This document shows, in pieces, positions 1 to 8,173 of a stretch of 64,000 nucleotides of DNA (positions are counted from its first letter, which is position 1; every line of letters starts with the position of its first letter). Source of the stretch: Roseiarcus sp963772555. GTDB lineage: Bacteria; Pseudomonadota; Alphaproteobacteria; Rhizobiales; Beijerinckiaceae. Below the pieces are notes generated by a model that was not told the origin of the DNA, searched no databases, and saw only the letters and a program-made list of their open reading frames with translations. The stretch lies in NCBI GenBank assembly GCA_963772555.1, contig CAVYXQ010000001.1, forward strand, positions 248,001 through 312,000. Reading direction: 5' to 3'. The position numbers and the translations under genes were made by a program.

Positions 1-1
1 C

Positions 2-379
2 GTTGGCGCAGACCCCGCGACCACGTCGGACCGCGTCGGCGCGTATCTCAACGCGCATCCGGACACCACCGCCTACATCGAGACCGGCTCGCTCGACGTC
101 GCCGTCGCGCATTGGCTGAAGGACCGCGGAATTGCGCCCGGAAAGGTCATCGTCGGCGGCTTCGATGTCGAATCCGACGTCCTGCAAGAAATGAAGGCCG
201 GCTACATCCAGGCTCATGCCGACCAACAGCCCTATATGCAGGGCTTCATGCCGGTGATTGAAGTCTATTTGGCAAAGACCGTCGGCTTGGCGCCGTCCGA
301 TATCGACACCGGCAACGGCATCGTGTTGCCGTCTCAGGCCGACTCGATCGCCGCGATGGCTGCGAAGGGCCTGCGCTAA
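2..379 (+). CDS. Sugar ABC transporter substrate-binding protein, C-terminal part
   Basis: The reading frame is open from the left edge of the window, so only the last 125 residues are present. They read like the second lobe of a periplasmic sugar-binding protein of the ribose/fructose class: a VGGFDVE segment followed by an Ala/Gln-rich helix with QQPYMQGF, typical of Peripla_BP_4 proteins. The adjoining permease and ATPase genes on the same strand support a complete sugar importer. The substrate cannot be read from this fragment. Confidence 0.85.
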   Translation, partial: VGADPATTSDRVGAYLNAHPDTTAYIETGSLDVAVAHWLKDRGIAPGKVIVGGFDVESDVLQEMKAGYIQAHADQQPYMQGFMPVIEVYLAKTVGLAPSDIDTGNGIVLPSQADSIAAMAAKGLR

Positions 380-389
380 GAGGATTGTT

Positions 390-415
390 CGTGGGCGGGC
401 TCCGGCTCGCCCACG
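390..415 (+). promoter_or_regulatory. Intercistronic GC-rich hairpin
   Basis: A strong inverted repeat lies between the binding-protein stop (379) and the permease start (458). Its outer arms are CGTGGGCG and CGCCCACG around a GGCTCCGGCT centre. There is no T-run, so a terminator is less likely than an mRNA-stabilising or attenuating stem, of the kind often found after binding-protein genes that need higher expression than their permease. Confidence 0.5.
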
Positions 416-457
416 AGAACCGCTCTCCCGGCGCAGCCGCTTTCGCCGAAGGCCGAA

Positions 458-1435
458 ATGAAAAGAGTCGTCAAGCTTTATCTCGAAAAGCCTGAGTTGG
501 CGGGGGTCGTTCTTCTCATCGTGCTGATGGCGTTCTTCGAGGTCCGGTCGAACGGCGTGTTCCTGTCGTTTCAGAATATCCGAGGCGTGCTCGGACTGCT
601 GCCCGAGGTTGGGACAGTGACGATCGGCTTCGCGATACTGATGATCTGCGGGGAATTCGATCTCTCGGTCGGGTCCGTTTTCGCGCTCATGCCGATGTGC
701 ATCGCACTCATGCTCAATGCCGGAGTGGCGTTCTGGCCGGCGTTTCTGGTCGGGGTTGCGATTTGCGCCGTCATCGGCTTCCTCAACGCGTTCATAACGC
801 TGAGATTCGACATTCCGAGCTTCATCACGACGCTCGGCATGCTCTTCATGGTGCGCTCGCTGACGGTGGTGATCTCGGGCGGATTTCCGCCCTTGCTGGC
901 GGTGGACAAGATCCCGATCGGGCTGTTCACCGGCTACATAGGCGGAGGCCTGTTCCGGGCCTCGTTCGTCTGGTTCGTCATCCTCGCCCTTGTTGCCTCG
1001 GGGCTGATGGCGCTGACCAATTTTGGCAACTGGATCAAGGGGACGGGAGGCTTTCTGGAAGCGGCCCGATCGATGGGCATCCCGGTCAGAAGGGTCAAGT
1101 TCACCTGCTTCATGATCTGCTCGATCCTTGCCGGCCTTGCCGGAACCGTCCAGGTCTTTCGTCTTCAGTCGCCGTTTCCCAACTTGGGCGAGGGTCTTGA
1201 ATTGCAGGCCATTGCGGGCTCCGTGATCGGCGGCGTGGCGCTGACCGGCGGCGTCGGCACCGTCTTCGGCGCCATCGTCGGCACGCTGCTGATCCGTGTC
1301 ATCGACAATGGCCTCGTCCTTTCCCGCATTGACGCCAATTGGTTCAAATTCGCCATCGGGGCGCTGACCGTGCTCGCGGTCGTCGGCAATTCGTGGCTCA
1401 GACGCACCGCGCGCAGGATAAAGGTGGAGGTCTGA
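458..1435 (+). CDS. Sugar ABC transporter permease (RbsC/FrcC type)
   Basis: This 325-residue, very hydrophobic protein has the pattern of a BPD_transp_2 permease: about eight to ten membrane helices, the GEFDLSVGS motif after the third helix (around residue 68), the IPSFITTLG segment (around 122) and a C-terminal GSVIGGVALTGGVGTVFGA loop. It would form the inner-membrane channel of a ribose/fructose-type importer. It lies 78 bp after the binding-protein gene and two bases before the ATPase start, so it is clearly in the same operon. Confidence 0.93.
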   Translation: MKRVVKLYLEKPELAGVVLLIVLMAFFEVRSNGVFLSFQNIRGVLGLLPEVGTVTIGFAILMICGEFDLSVGSVFALMPMCIALMLNAGVAFWPAFLVGVAICAVIGFLNAFITLRFDIPSFITTLGMLFMVRSLTVVISGGFPPLLAVDKIPIGLFTGYIGGGLFRASFVWFVILALVASGLMALTNFGNWIKGTGGFLEAARSMGIPVRRVKFTCFMICSILAGLAGTVQVFRLQSPFPNLGEGLELQAIAGSVIGGVALTGGVGTVFGAIVGTLLIRVIDNGLVLSRIDANWFKFAIGALTVLAVVGNSWLRRTARRIKVEV

Positions 1436-1437
1436 GC

Positions 1438-2169
1438 GTGGCGACGCCGATCATTTCGGTCAAGGGTCTGCACAAGTGGTACTCCGGCGTCCACGCTCTC
1501 GATGGCATCGACCTGGAATTCCAACCCGGCGAACTTGTCGGACTGGTAGGCGACAACGGCGCGGGCAAATCGACCTTGATCAAGGTGCTTTCCGGCGTCG
1601 AGCAACCCGACGCCGGGGAGGTTCGCGTCGAGGGCGAGTTCGTCCAGATCGGCTCGCCCAAATCCGCGATGAAGCTCGGAATCGAGACCGTCTACCAGGT
1701 CAGCTCGATGATTCCGACCATGTCGGTCGCCCGCAATCTCTTCATCGGCCGGGAGCCGCTGAGGGTGTCGGCCGCCGGCATCGGCGTGATGAATCAGGGC
1801 AAAATGCGCCACGACTCGATCCGCGCGATCGCCGACGTGGACCTGCATCTGCGCTCGCCGGACACCTTGGCGGGAGAACTCTCCGGCGGCCAGCGCCAGG
1901 GCGTCGCCATCGCCCGAGCGATGTATTTTAAATCCAAGGTTCTCATCCTCGATGAACCCACCAATCATCTCTCGGTCAAGGAAACCGCGAAAGTGCTCAG
2001 CTTCGTCAGAGGCCTGGCAGCGCAGGGCGTGACCGGTATCCTCATCAGCCACAACCTGCACCACGTCTTCGTCTCCTGCGAACGGGTGGTGGCGATGGCG
2101 AGGGGCAAGATCGTCCTGGATAAGAAGGTCCGCGAAACATCGATCGATGAGGTCATCGAGTTGATGTAG
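1438..2169 (+). CDS. Sugar ABC transporter ATP-binding protein (FrcA type)
   Basis: The protein has 243 residues and a single nucleotide-binding domain. It contains Walker A GDNGAGKST, signature LSGGQRQG, Walker B VLILDEPT and the switch histidine ISHN. The GTG start at 1438 is preferred over upstream in-frame starts because it follows the permease stop by two bases and directly precedes the conserved region (ISVKGLHKWYSGVHAL). Classical RbsA proteins are tandem duplications of about 500 residues; this one is the single-domain FrcA kind. It is the last gene of the operon. Confidence 0.93.
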   Translation: MATPIISVKGLHKWYSGVHALDGIDLEFQPGELVGLVGDNGAGKSTLIKVLSGVEQPDAGEVRVEGEFVQIGSPKSAMKLGIETVYQVSSMIPTMSVARNLFIGREPLRVSAAGIGVMNQGKMRHDSIRAIADVDLHLRSPDTLAGELSGGQRQGVAIARAMYFKSKVLILDEPTNHLSVKETAKVLSFVRGLAAQGVTGILISHNLHHVFVSCERVVAMARGKIVLDKKVRETSIDEVIELM

Positions 2170-2359
2170 GATCTTCGCCGACGACGGCCTGGGCGAAAAA
2201 CTGCGAGACGATTGCCACGCGCACCCCCTGCGCAAGCAGCCGCGGCGTCGTCTTGGCCTGCATGGCCACCGCCTCCGCCCGGCGCGGCGCCGAAGCCGCC
2301 AATGCCCGCTGGCGCAACTTCAATGGCATGCAGATGCGCTGTGTCCATCCCCCACCGCG

Positions 2360-3118
2360 TCAACCGGAGGTCGGCTCTTCAATCTCCACCTCGGCGCCGA
2401 GGAACAGCCGCGCCACGCGCGGATCGTCGAGGATCGCTCGCGCGGCGCCGACGAGCCGCGTGCGGCCGGTTTCCAGCACGATCCCGTAGTCCGATATTTC
2501 CAGCGCGCTGCGCGCGTTTTGTTCGACCATGAGGGTCGACACCCCCTGAGCGCGCAGAGTCTGCAAGGTGGCGAACACGTCCTTGACCATGATGGGCGAC
2601 AGTCCGATCGACGGTTCGTCGATCAGCATCAATTTCGGTCGGGCGATCAGCCCTCGCGCGATCTCGAGCAGTTTCTGCTGGCCGCCTGACAGCGTGGAGG
2701 CCTGCGTGCGCGCCCTCTCGCGCAGGATGGGAAAGCGATCGAGCGCCTCTTCCACCCGTGGGCGCATTGCGGCCGCAGAGCCAAGGGCCACGCCGCCCAG
2801 TTCCAGATTGTCGCGCACCGAGAGCTCGGGGAAGATATTGCGCCCCTGCGGCACATAGCAGACGCCGCGGCCAATCAGCGCCGCTGGGCTGGCGCCGGTC
2901 ACGTCCTCGCCGTCCAGGGTGATGCGCCCGCTTCGCACGGCGATCAGGCCGAAGATCGCCTTGAAGGCGGTGGACTTGCCGGCCCCGTTGGGGCCGATGA
3001 TGGTGGTGATGGCCCCACGCGCCACCGAAAACGAGCAGCCGTTCAGGATGGTCATGCGGCCGTAGCCGCCGACTACGCTTTCCATCACCAGCACGGGCGC
3101 TTCGCGGTCAGTGGCCAA
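2360..3118 (-). CDS. livF: Branched-chain amino-acid-type ABC transporter ATPase LivF
   Basis: This 252-residue ATPase of the LivF class has Walker A GPNGAGKST, the LivF-typical CYVPQGRNIFPELSV segment, signature LSGGQQ and Walker B LMLIDEPS followed by GLSP. It is the last gene of a five-gene minus-strand operon, and its start overlaps the end of livG. HAAT-family transporters take up amino acids, amides, urea or aromatic acids, so the family alone does not fix the substrate. Confidence 0.92.
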   Translation of the reverse strand: MATDREAPVLVMESVVGGYGRMTILNGCSFSVARGAITTIIGPNGAGKSTAFKAIFGLIAVRSGRITLDGEDVTGASPAALIGRGVCYVPQGRNIFPELSVRDNLELGGVALGSAAAMRPRVEEALDRFPILRERARTQASTLSGGQQKLLEIARGLIARPKLMLIDEPSIGLSPIMVKDVFATLQTLRAQGVSTLMVEQNARSALEISDYGIVLETGRTRLVGAARAILDDPRVARLFLGAEVEIEEPTSG

Positions 3119-3851
3119 GATAGGCCTCGATCACGAGAGGGTCGTTGCGCACCGCCTCTGGCGCGCCGTCGGCGATCACCTGACCCTCGGCGATGCAGAT
3201 CACCCGGGTGCAGAGCGACATGACGAAATCCATGTTGTGCTCGATCACCACGAAGGTCGATCCGCCCTCGGCGTTCATCGCCCGCAGCCGTTCGCGGAAC
3301 GATCCGAGCAATGTCAGATTGACTCCGCCGGCCGGTTCGTCGAGCAGCACGAGCCGCGGCCCGGCCATGAACGCCATCGCCGCGTCCAGCAGCTTCTGCT
3401 GGCCATAGCTCAGTCCGCCGGCGGGCAGCGCGGCGACGTGTTGCAGGCGAAAGAGCTCGAGCATCCGGTCCGCCGCGGCGGAAAGCCCGGCGTCGGGACG
3501 CCCGAACAGCCGCGAGATGCGGCCGCCCACGTGCTCTTGTCCGGCCAGGATGAGGTTCTCACGCGCCGAAAGCTGCGGGAATACCTGCAACAACTGGAAC
3601 GTGCGCGAGACGCCGAGGCGGCTGAGCGCAACCGGCGCCATCCCCGTAACGTCCCGCCCGTCGAGCAGCACTTGGCCGGCGCTGGGCGCCAGCTGGCCGA
3701 GCAGGCAGTTGAAGAGCGTGGATTTGCCCGAGCCATTGGGGCCGATCACGCCCAGAATCTCGCCTTCCTCCACCTGGAAGGACACTCCGTTGACCGCACG
3801 CACGCCGCCGAAATGTTTGTGCAACTCGCGCGCTTCGAGCACCACGGTCAT
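3108..3851 (-). CDS. livG: Branched-chain amino-acid-type ABC transporter ATPase LivG
   Basis: LivG-class ATPase of 247 residues with Walker A GPNGSGKST, signature LSYGQQ and Walker B LVLLDEPAGGVN. The ATG at 3851 is chosen because it overlaps the livM stop as ATGA and directly precedes the conserved LEARELHKHFGG. The frame stays open further upstream, but that extension is antisense-like low-complexity sequence within livM. It pairs with LivF to energise the LivHM permease. Confidence 0.92.
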   Translation of the reverse strand: MTVVLEARELHKHFGGVRAVNGVSFQVEEGEILGVIGPNGSGKSTLFNCLLGQLAPSAGQVLLDGRDVTGMAPVALSRLGVSRTFQLLQVFPQLSARENLILAGQEHVGGRISRLFGRPDAGLSAAADRMLELFRLQHVAALPAGGLSYGQQKLLDAAMAFMAGPRLVLLDEPAGGVNLTLLGSFRERLRAMNAEGGSTFVVIEHNMDFVMSLCTRVICIAEGQVIADGAPEAVRNDPLVIEAYLGH

Positions 3852-4801
3852 GGCGGGGGCTCCGTCGGCGCCGCGACCGGGCGCAGCCGGCGGAGCACCC
3901 GATCGGCCAGCCCGACCAACCCTTCGGGGCAAAGCGCCAGCAGCAAGACCACCAGCGCGCCGTAGAGCACCAGGTAGTAATTTTGCAGGAAGCGCAGCCA
4001 TTCCGGCAGCAGAACCGCCACCAAGGCGCCGAGATAGGGGCCGAGGAACGATCCCGAGCCGCCGACCACCACCATGAGCAGCAGGCTGAACGACAGGGCG
4101 AGCGCGAAGGGAGAGGGTTCAATATATTGCACCAAGGGCGCGTAAAGCGATCCCGATACGCCTCCCAGCGCCGCGCCAATGGCGAATGCGAGCAGCGTGT
4201 AGGTTCGGACGTCCACACCCAGGCTGGCGGCGCGCACGGGGTTCTCCCGCAACGCCATGAAGGCGCGGCCCCACGGCGAACGGAGCAGCCACCACGTTCC
4301 GAACGTGACCAGCGCCAGCGATAGGAGGCAGAGCCAAAGATAGCCGACAGCTCCGGTGAACGGCGCCGGCCGGCGGATGTGGTTGATGCCATTGATGCCG
4401 CCCGTGAGCCACGCTTCGTTGCGGAAGACCAGGAAGGCGATGGTCGCGAGCGCCAGGGTGACGAAGGCAAGGTAGTGGCCCTGCACGCGCAGCGCCGGGA
4501 ATCCCAGTAACACGCCAAGACCGAAGCAGACCGCGGCGCCGATCAGCAGAGTGACGCCGAACGGCGCCCCGAGCGGCATCAGCAGGGCAGTGGTGTACGC
4601 GCCGATGCCGACGAAACTCGCCTGCGCCAGCGACACCTGCCCGGCGTAGCCCAAGGTCAGGTTGAGGCCGATCGCGCTGATCGTATAAACGGCCCACAGC
4701 GAAAGCAGGTAGACGCCGTAAGGCTGCAGCCAAAAGGCGAGCAGCCCGGCGGCGAGCGCCAGGCCAAGCGCGCCGGCAAGAACACGGGTCTGGCTGTTCA
4801 T
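3848..4801 (-). CDS. livM: Branched-chain amino-acid-type ABC transporter permease LivM
   Basis: A permease of 317 residues with the LivM landmarks GLNLTLGYAGQVSLAQASF (residues about 46-64), the cytoplasmic ALRENPVRAASLGVD loop that contacts the ATPase, and GGSGSFLGPYLGA. The ATG at 4801 overlaps the livH stop as ATGA, which decides the start over a much longer open frame. With LivH it forms the heterodimeric inner-membrane channel. Confidence 0.92.
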   Translation of the reverse strand: MNSQTRVLAGALGLALAAGLLAFWLQPYGVYLLSLWAVYTISAIGLNLTLGYAGQVSLAQASFVGIGAYTTALLMPLGAPFGVTLLIGAAVCFGLGVLLGFPALRVQGHYLAFVTLALATIAFLVFRNEAWLTGGINGINHIRRPAPFTGAVGYLWLCLLSLALVTFGTWWLLRSPWGRAFMALRENPVRAASLGVDVRTYTLLAFAIGAALGGVSGSLYAPLVQYIEPSPFALALSFSLLLMVVVGGSGSFLGPYLGALVAVLLPEWLRFLQNYYLVLYGALVVLLLALCPEGLVGLADRVLRRLRPVAAPTEPPP

Positions 4802-5670
4802 ACCCGACGCTCCTCGCGCCGCCCGAGCAGTCCCTGCGGGCGGAACAATATGAACAGGATCAGCAGCAGCATCGGCACTGCGTCGCGATACTGGTCGGGG
4901 CCGAAGGTGGCGGCGAACGTCTCCACGACCCCGAGCAGCAATCCGCCCGCCACCGCGCCGCGCACTTGGTTGAACCCGCCCACAATCGCGGCGGTGAAAG
5001 CCGACAGGCCGATGCCAATGCCGTTGTTGAATTTCACCAGGTAGATCGGACTGATCAACACCGCCGCGAGGGTCACCAGCGCGGCGTTCAGCAGAAAGGT
5101 GATCAGCACCATGCGCGGGACATTGATGCCGAGCAGGCGCGCGACCTGTGGGTTCTGGGCGCTGGCCTGGATCGCCCGGCCGATGCGGGTGCGCCCAAGG
5201 AAAAGGTTGAGCGCGACCACGGCGGCGACCGCAACCGCGAGAATGGTCAGACTTTGCCAATCGAGGAAAATCTCGCCCCAGGAGATTCCGCCGTCGATCC
5301 CCGGGAACGAATAGGCGATCGCTCCGGCGGCGTTCATCATGCCGTTCTGCAACACGATCGACAGCGCCATGGTCGCGATGGCGAGCTGCAGGGCGCCGTG
5401 CGGCAGGATCGGGTCGACGATCAGCCGCTTGAACAGGACCCCGAGCGCCAAGCCGGCCGCTAGCAGCGCCAGCAGAACGCCAACCCACAGCGGCAGGCCG
5501 AGCGATTGTGCCCCCAGCATGACAAAAGCCGGCACAACGACAAAATCGCCCTGGGCGAAGTTGACCGTCTGCGAGCCCTGCCAGAGCAAGGAAAAGCCGG
5601 CGGCGATCAGCGCGTAGATCGCGCCGATCGCCAGGCCGGAGATCACAACCTGGACGAGCAGGCCGACCAT
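4798..5670 (-). CDS. livH: Branched-chain amino-acid-type ABC transporter permease LivH
   Basis: This 290-residue membrane protein begins with a hydrophobic helix and the LivH signature GAIYALIAAGFSLLWQGSQTVNFAQGD-like region (residues about 16-42). It has the conserved cytoplasmic IGRAIQASAQNPQVARLLGIN loop and ends in FRPQGLLG. It follows the binding-protein gene by 27 bp and overlaps livM, giving the order binding protein, livH, livM, livG, livF. Confidence 0.93.
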   Translation of the reverse strand: MVGLLVQVVISGLAIGAIYALIAAGFSLLWQGSQTVNFAQGDFVVVPAFVMLGAQSLGLPLWVGVLLALLAAGLALGVLFKRLIVDPILPHGALQLAIATMALSIVLQNGMMNAAGAIAYSFPGIDGGISWGEIFLDWQSLTILAVAVAAVVALNLFLGRTRIGRAIQASAQNPQVARLLGINVPRMVLITFLLNAALVTLAAVLISPIYLVKFNNGIGIGLSAFTAAIVGGFNQVRGAVAGGLLLGVVETFAATFGPDQYRDAVPMLLLILFILFRPQGLLGRREERRV

Positions 5671-5697
5671 TTCAGGCCCTGCCGATGGGGCCCGGCC

Positions 5698-6852
5698 TTA
5701 CGAAGCCGGCGGCACAAACTTCAAAACTTGCGGTTTGCCGTCCTTCACCCGGATCAGGTAGCCGCCGTTGTCGACGTCGCCGTTGTCGAGCACCTTCATC
5801 GGCACCATGATTCCCGGCTCCGTCTCGGGCGTGATGGTCATGCCGTGCAGAGCAGTGCCAATACCCTTGGGATCGACGCTGCCCATTTTGTCCGCGGCCG
5901 CTTTCAACATCCACACCGCCATGTAACCCTTGATCGAATTGTGGTCGGGGTGGCCGTGGTACTTCGCCTCGAAGCGCTTGACGAAGTCCTGCACCGCGGG
6001 CGACGGCGAGCCGGAGGAGATGCCGGAGAAGGTGACGACGCCGTCGGCGGCCTCGCCGGCCAGTTTGATCGCCTGGACGTCCCCGGCGGTGCTGCCGCCG
6101 ACCAGTGCGGCTTTCAATCCCATCTGCTGGAATCCCTTGAGAAAGCGGGCGTTCTCTTCCTCGTGCCCATAGAGGAAGACGGCGTCGACATTCGCCGCGC
6201 GCAGTTTGAGCAGATCGGGGGCGAAGCTGACCTGGCCGTTTTCGGTCGGAATGTCCGCCACGACGTCGAGGCCAGCCTTCTTGGCCTCGGCGACGAACAG
6301 GTCGCGTCCGCCTTTGCCAAAATCGTCGTTCACCCAGGAGATGGCCACCCGCTTGGCGTGCAATGTGTTGACCAGATAGTCGATGATTGGCGGGATGGTT
6401 TGCGACTGGGTGAGGGAAGTGCGGAACAGAAGCGGATCGCCCTGGCTGGTCAAATTGGCGGCCTCGCCGCCCACAAGCTCGGCCACGCCAGCCGCTTGGG
6501 TCAGCGCCTCATCGACGATTATGGAACCCGAATAGACCGGGCCGAGCACGGCGAAGGGATGGCCATCCAGCGCCTGCTGAATCACCGCGCGGGAAACCGA
6601 AGGGTTGGTCTGGGTGTCGTAGGCGGTGGCGTGAAGCATATGTCCCTGAATGCCCCCCTTGGCGTTGACGTCCTCAATCGCCATCAAGATCGCGTCGCGC
6701 CACTCCACGCCGACGGTCGCGCCGCTGCCGGAGAGTTCGGCCGGCACCGCGATTTCCAGCGTTGCCTTGTCGGCGTGCGCGGCCGGCGCGAGTATCGCCG
6801 CGAGCGCGAGCGCGCTGCAGCCAAGCGCCAGACTTGCGGACGGAATGCGCAT
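5698..6852 (-). CDS. ABC transporter substrate-binding protein (LivJ/K-like)
   Basis: A periplasmic binding protein of 384 residues of the Peripla_BP_6 class. A signal peptide is visible at residues 1-27 (a hydrophobic stretch ending in APAAHA). The mature start has the pattern AVPAELSGSGATVGVEWRDA followed by AIEDVNAKGG, the ligand-binding entry of LivJ-type proteins. It is the first gene of the liv-like operon. The ligand is not predictable by eye; the many family members for amides, urea or aromatic acids keep it open. Confidence 0.9.
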   Translation of the reverse strand: MRIPSASLALGCSALALAAILAPAAHADKATLEIAVPAELSGSGATVGVEWRDAILMAIEDVNAKGGIQGHMLHATAYDTQTNPSVSRAVIQQALDGHPFAVLGPVYSGSIIVDEALTQAAGVAELVGGEAANLTSQGDPLLFRTSLTQSQTIPPIIDYLVNTLHAKRVAISWVNDDFGKGGRDLFVAEAKKAGLDVVADIPTENGQVSFAPDLLKLRAANVDAVFLYGHEEENARFLKGFQQMGLKAALVGGSTAGDVQAIKLAGEAADGVVTFSGISSGSPSPAVQDFVKRFEAKYHGHPDHNSIKGYMAVWMLKAAADKMGSVDPKGIGTALHGMTITPETEPGIMVPMKVLDNGDVDNGGYLIRVKDGKPQVLKFVPPAS

Positions 6853-7002
6853 CTTTGTTTCCTTTCTGGGGAGTGCTACGGGAACGGACGGGCCGCCCGT
6901 CGTCCCGGCGGGATGCGATAATGCGCGGTACGCGCGAAAGCGCGGACGGATGCGACAACGCGGTGTTTCCTCCGCCTATTTTTTCGGCGCGACTTTATTG
7001 CG

Positions 7003-7016
7003 TGGAAGCGCTCCCA
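7003..7016. promoter_or_regulatory. LacI-family-like operator palindrome
   Basis: The sequence TGGAAGCGCTCCCA is a 14-bp palindrome with one mismatched pair and a central GCGC, which is the classical shape of LacI/PurR-family operators. It lies about 150 bp upstream of the binding-protein start (6852) in the 257-bp gap after the isomerase-like gene. No LacI-type regulator gene is present in the window. Confidence 0.4.
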
Positions 7017-7109
7017 TCCGTCGTACGGAAGGCCAGATGGACTGTAAACAGATAAATTTGGCGCATGGCCTGCCCCAAGGGCCACGCCCCAAAGTTACGA
7101 TCGCGCCCG

Positions 7110-7916
7110 TCAGCCGCCCAAAAGTCGTGACGCCGCTCGACGCGCACGAAGAGCGACGGCTTCAAAGCCTTCCGCTGCGGACATGGCTGTCATCGGCACT
7201 TCGATGGCGAGCGGAATTCCGTCAGGCATATGTTTCAGGATTTCTCGGATGTCGATCCCGCCCTCCCCAGGGGGCAACCGCTCGGCGCGGCCGGCGTGGA
7301 GCAATTCTTCCACTGTATAGCGCTCCTGCACCTGGGCGTCGGCGACATGCGCGAAGGGCAGACGCGAACGCGGCATGCGGGAAAGTTCATCGAGCGAACT
7401 GCGCGACCGATCGAAATGCAGCGTGTCCACGAGGACGCCAATTCCCGGCCGTCCGGTCGCGTCGACGATCCTGGCTGCCGTGGAGAGGTTTGGCGCAATT
7501 GTCCATGGAAAAAATTCCAGCACCGCGTGAAGGCCGTATCGGACGGCGAGATCCTCGATAGCGCCCAGCCGATCGGCAAGCCGCGTCAGATCCGGATCGT
7601 AGGGCGCCGTGATGACGTATCGAGCGCCGAGCTCGGCGCCGGCGGCGAGAAACGGCTCGAGGTCGGCGACGTCGATGTCCGGCGTGATGCGGACAAACTC
7701 GATATCGAGCACCCCGACGCCGGTTTCGTTCATCGCGGCCTTCGTCGCGCGCATCATCTTTGCGTCGTGCATCAGGGGATAGCCCGGACTGGTTTCCGTC
7801 ACTCGGATCAGGCGGAGACCAACGGTCTGGTATCCGGCGCGCGACGCGACGCGCACGACGTCCGGCGGTGAAAGCCCGATCACCGTCAAATGGGCGAGAG
7901 AGAAGGAAACAGCCAT
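7110..7916 (-). CDS. Sugar phosphate isomerase/epimerase family protein
   Basis: The protein has about 268 residues and the TIM-barrel pattern of the AP_endonuc_2 family. Metal-ligand-like acidic residues are spread along the chain: LEFFPWT (Glu), LVDTLHFDR (Asp, His), HVADAQ (His) and IEVPM (Glu). The start at 7916 (MAVSFSLAHLT) is preferred; an ATG five codons upstream (7931) is also possible. It is on the same strand as the liv-like operon but 257 bp away. The family includes xylose-isomerase-like, inosose dehydratase and tagatose-epimerase enzymes, so the exact reaction is unknown. Confidence 0.75.
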   Translation of the reverse strand: MAVSFSLAHLTVIGLSPPDVVRVASRAGYQTVGLRLIRVTETSPGYPLMHDAKMMRATKAAMNETGVGVLDIEFVRITPDIDVADLEPFLAAGAELGARYVITAPYDPDLTRLADRLGAIEDLAVRYGLHAVLEFFPWTIAPNLSTAARIVDATGRPGIGVLVDTLHFDRSRSSLDELSRMPRSRLPFAHVADAQVQERYTVEELLHAGRAERLPPGEGGIDIREILKHMPDGIPLAIEVPMTAMSAAEGFEAVALRARRAASRLLGG

Positions 7917-8173
7917 CTGACATTCCGCCACGAACGAGTGGGCCTACTGCGCTAAGTGGCGCTTGGCCGACGCGGGCCGCTAGGTTGCGCCTGATCGGCC
8001 TTGCGGCCAATTCGCTCGAACCAAAACCGATGCGCTTCACGCGTCAAGGCTGATGCGCCTGGGTTCGTCGCCTCCGTCGTTTGACGCCGTTTGCGGCGTC
8101 CGATCTCTTTGGCGAGCGCGAGACGAGCGGGTAGGGTCGAGACGCCAAGGTTCGCGAAGCAAAGGAAATCGAC

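Noticed and set aside
3848..5488. 546-codon reading of the livM frame
   Set aside because: The part before 4801 overlaps livH in another frame; the real livM start is fixed by the ATGA overlap.
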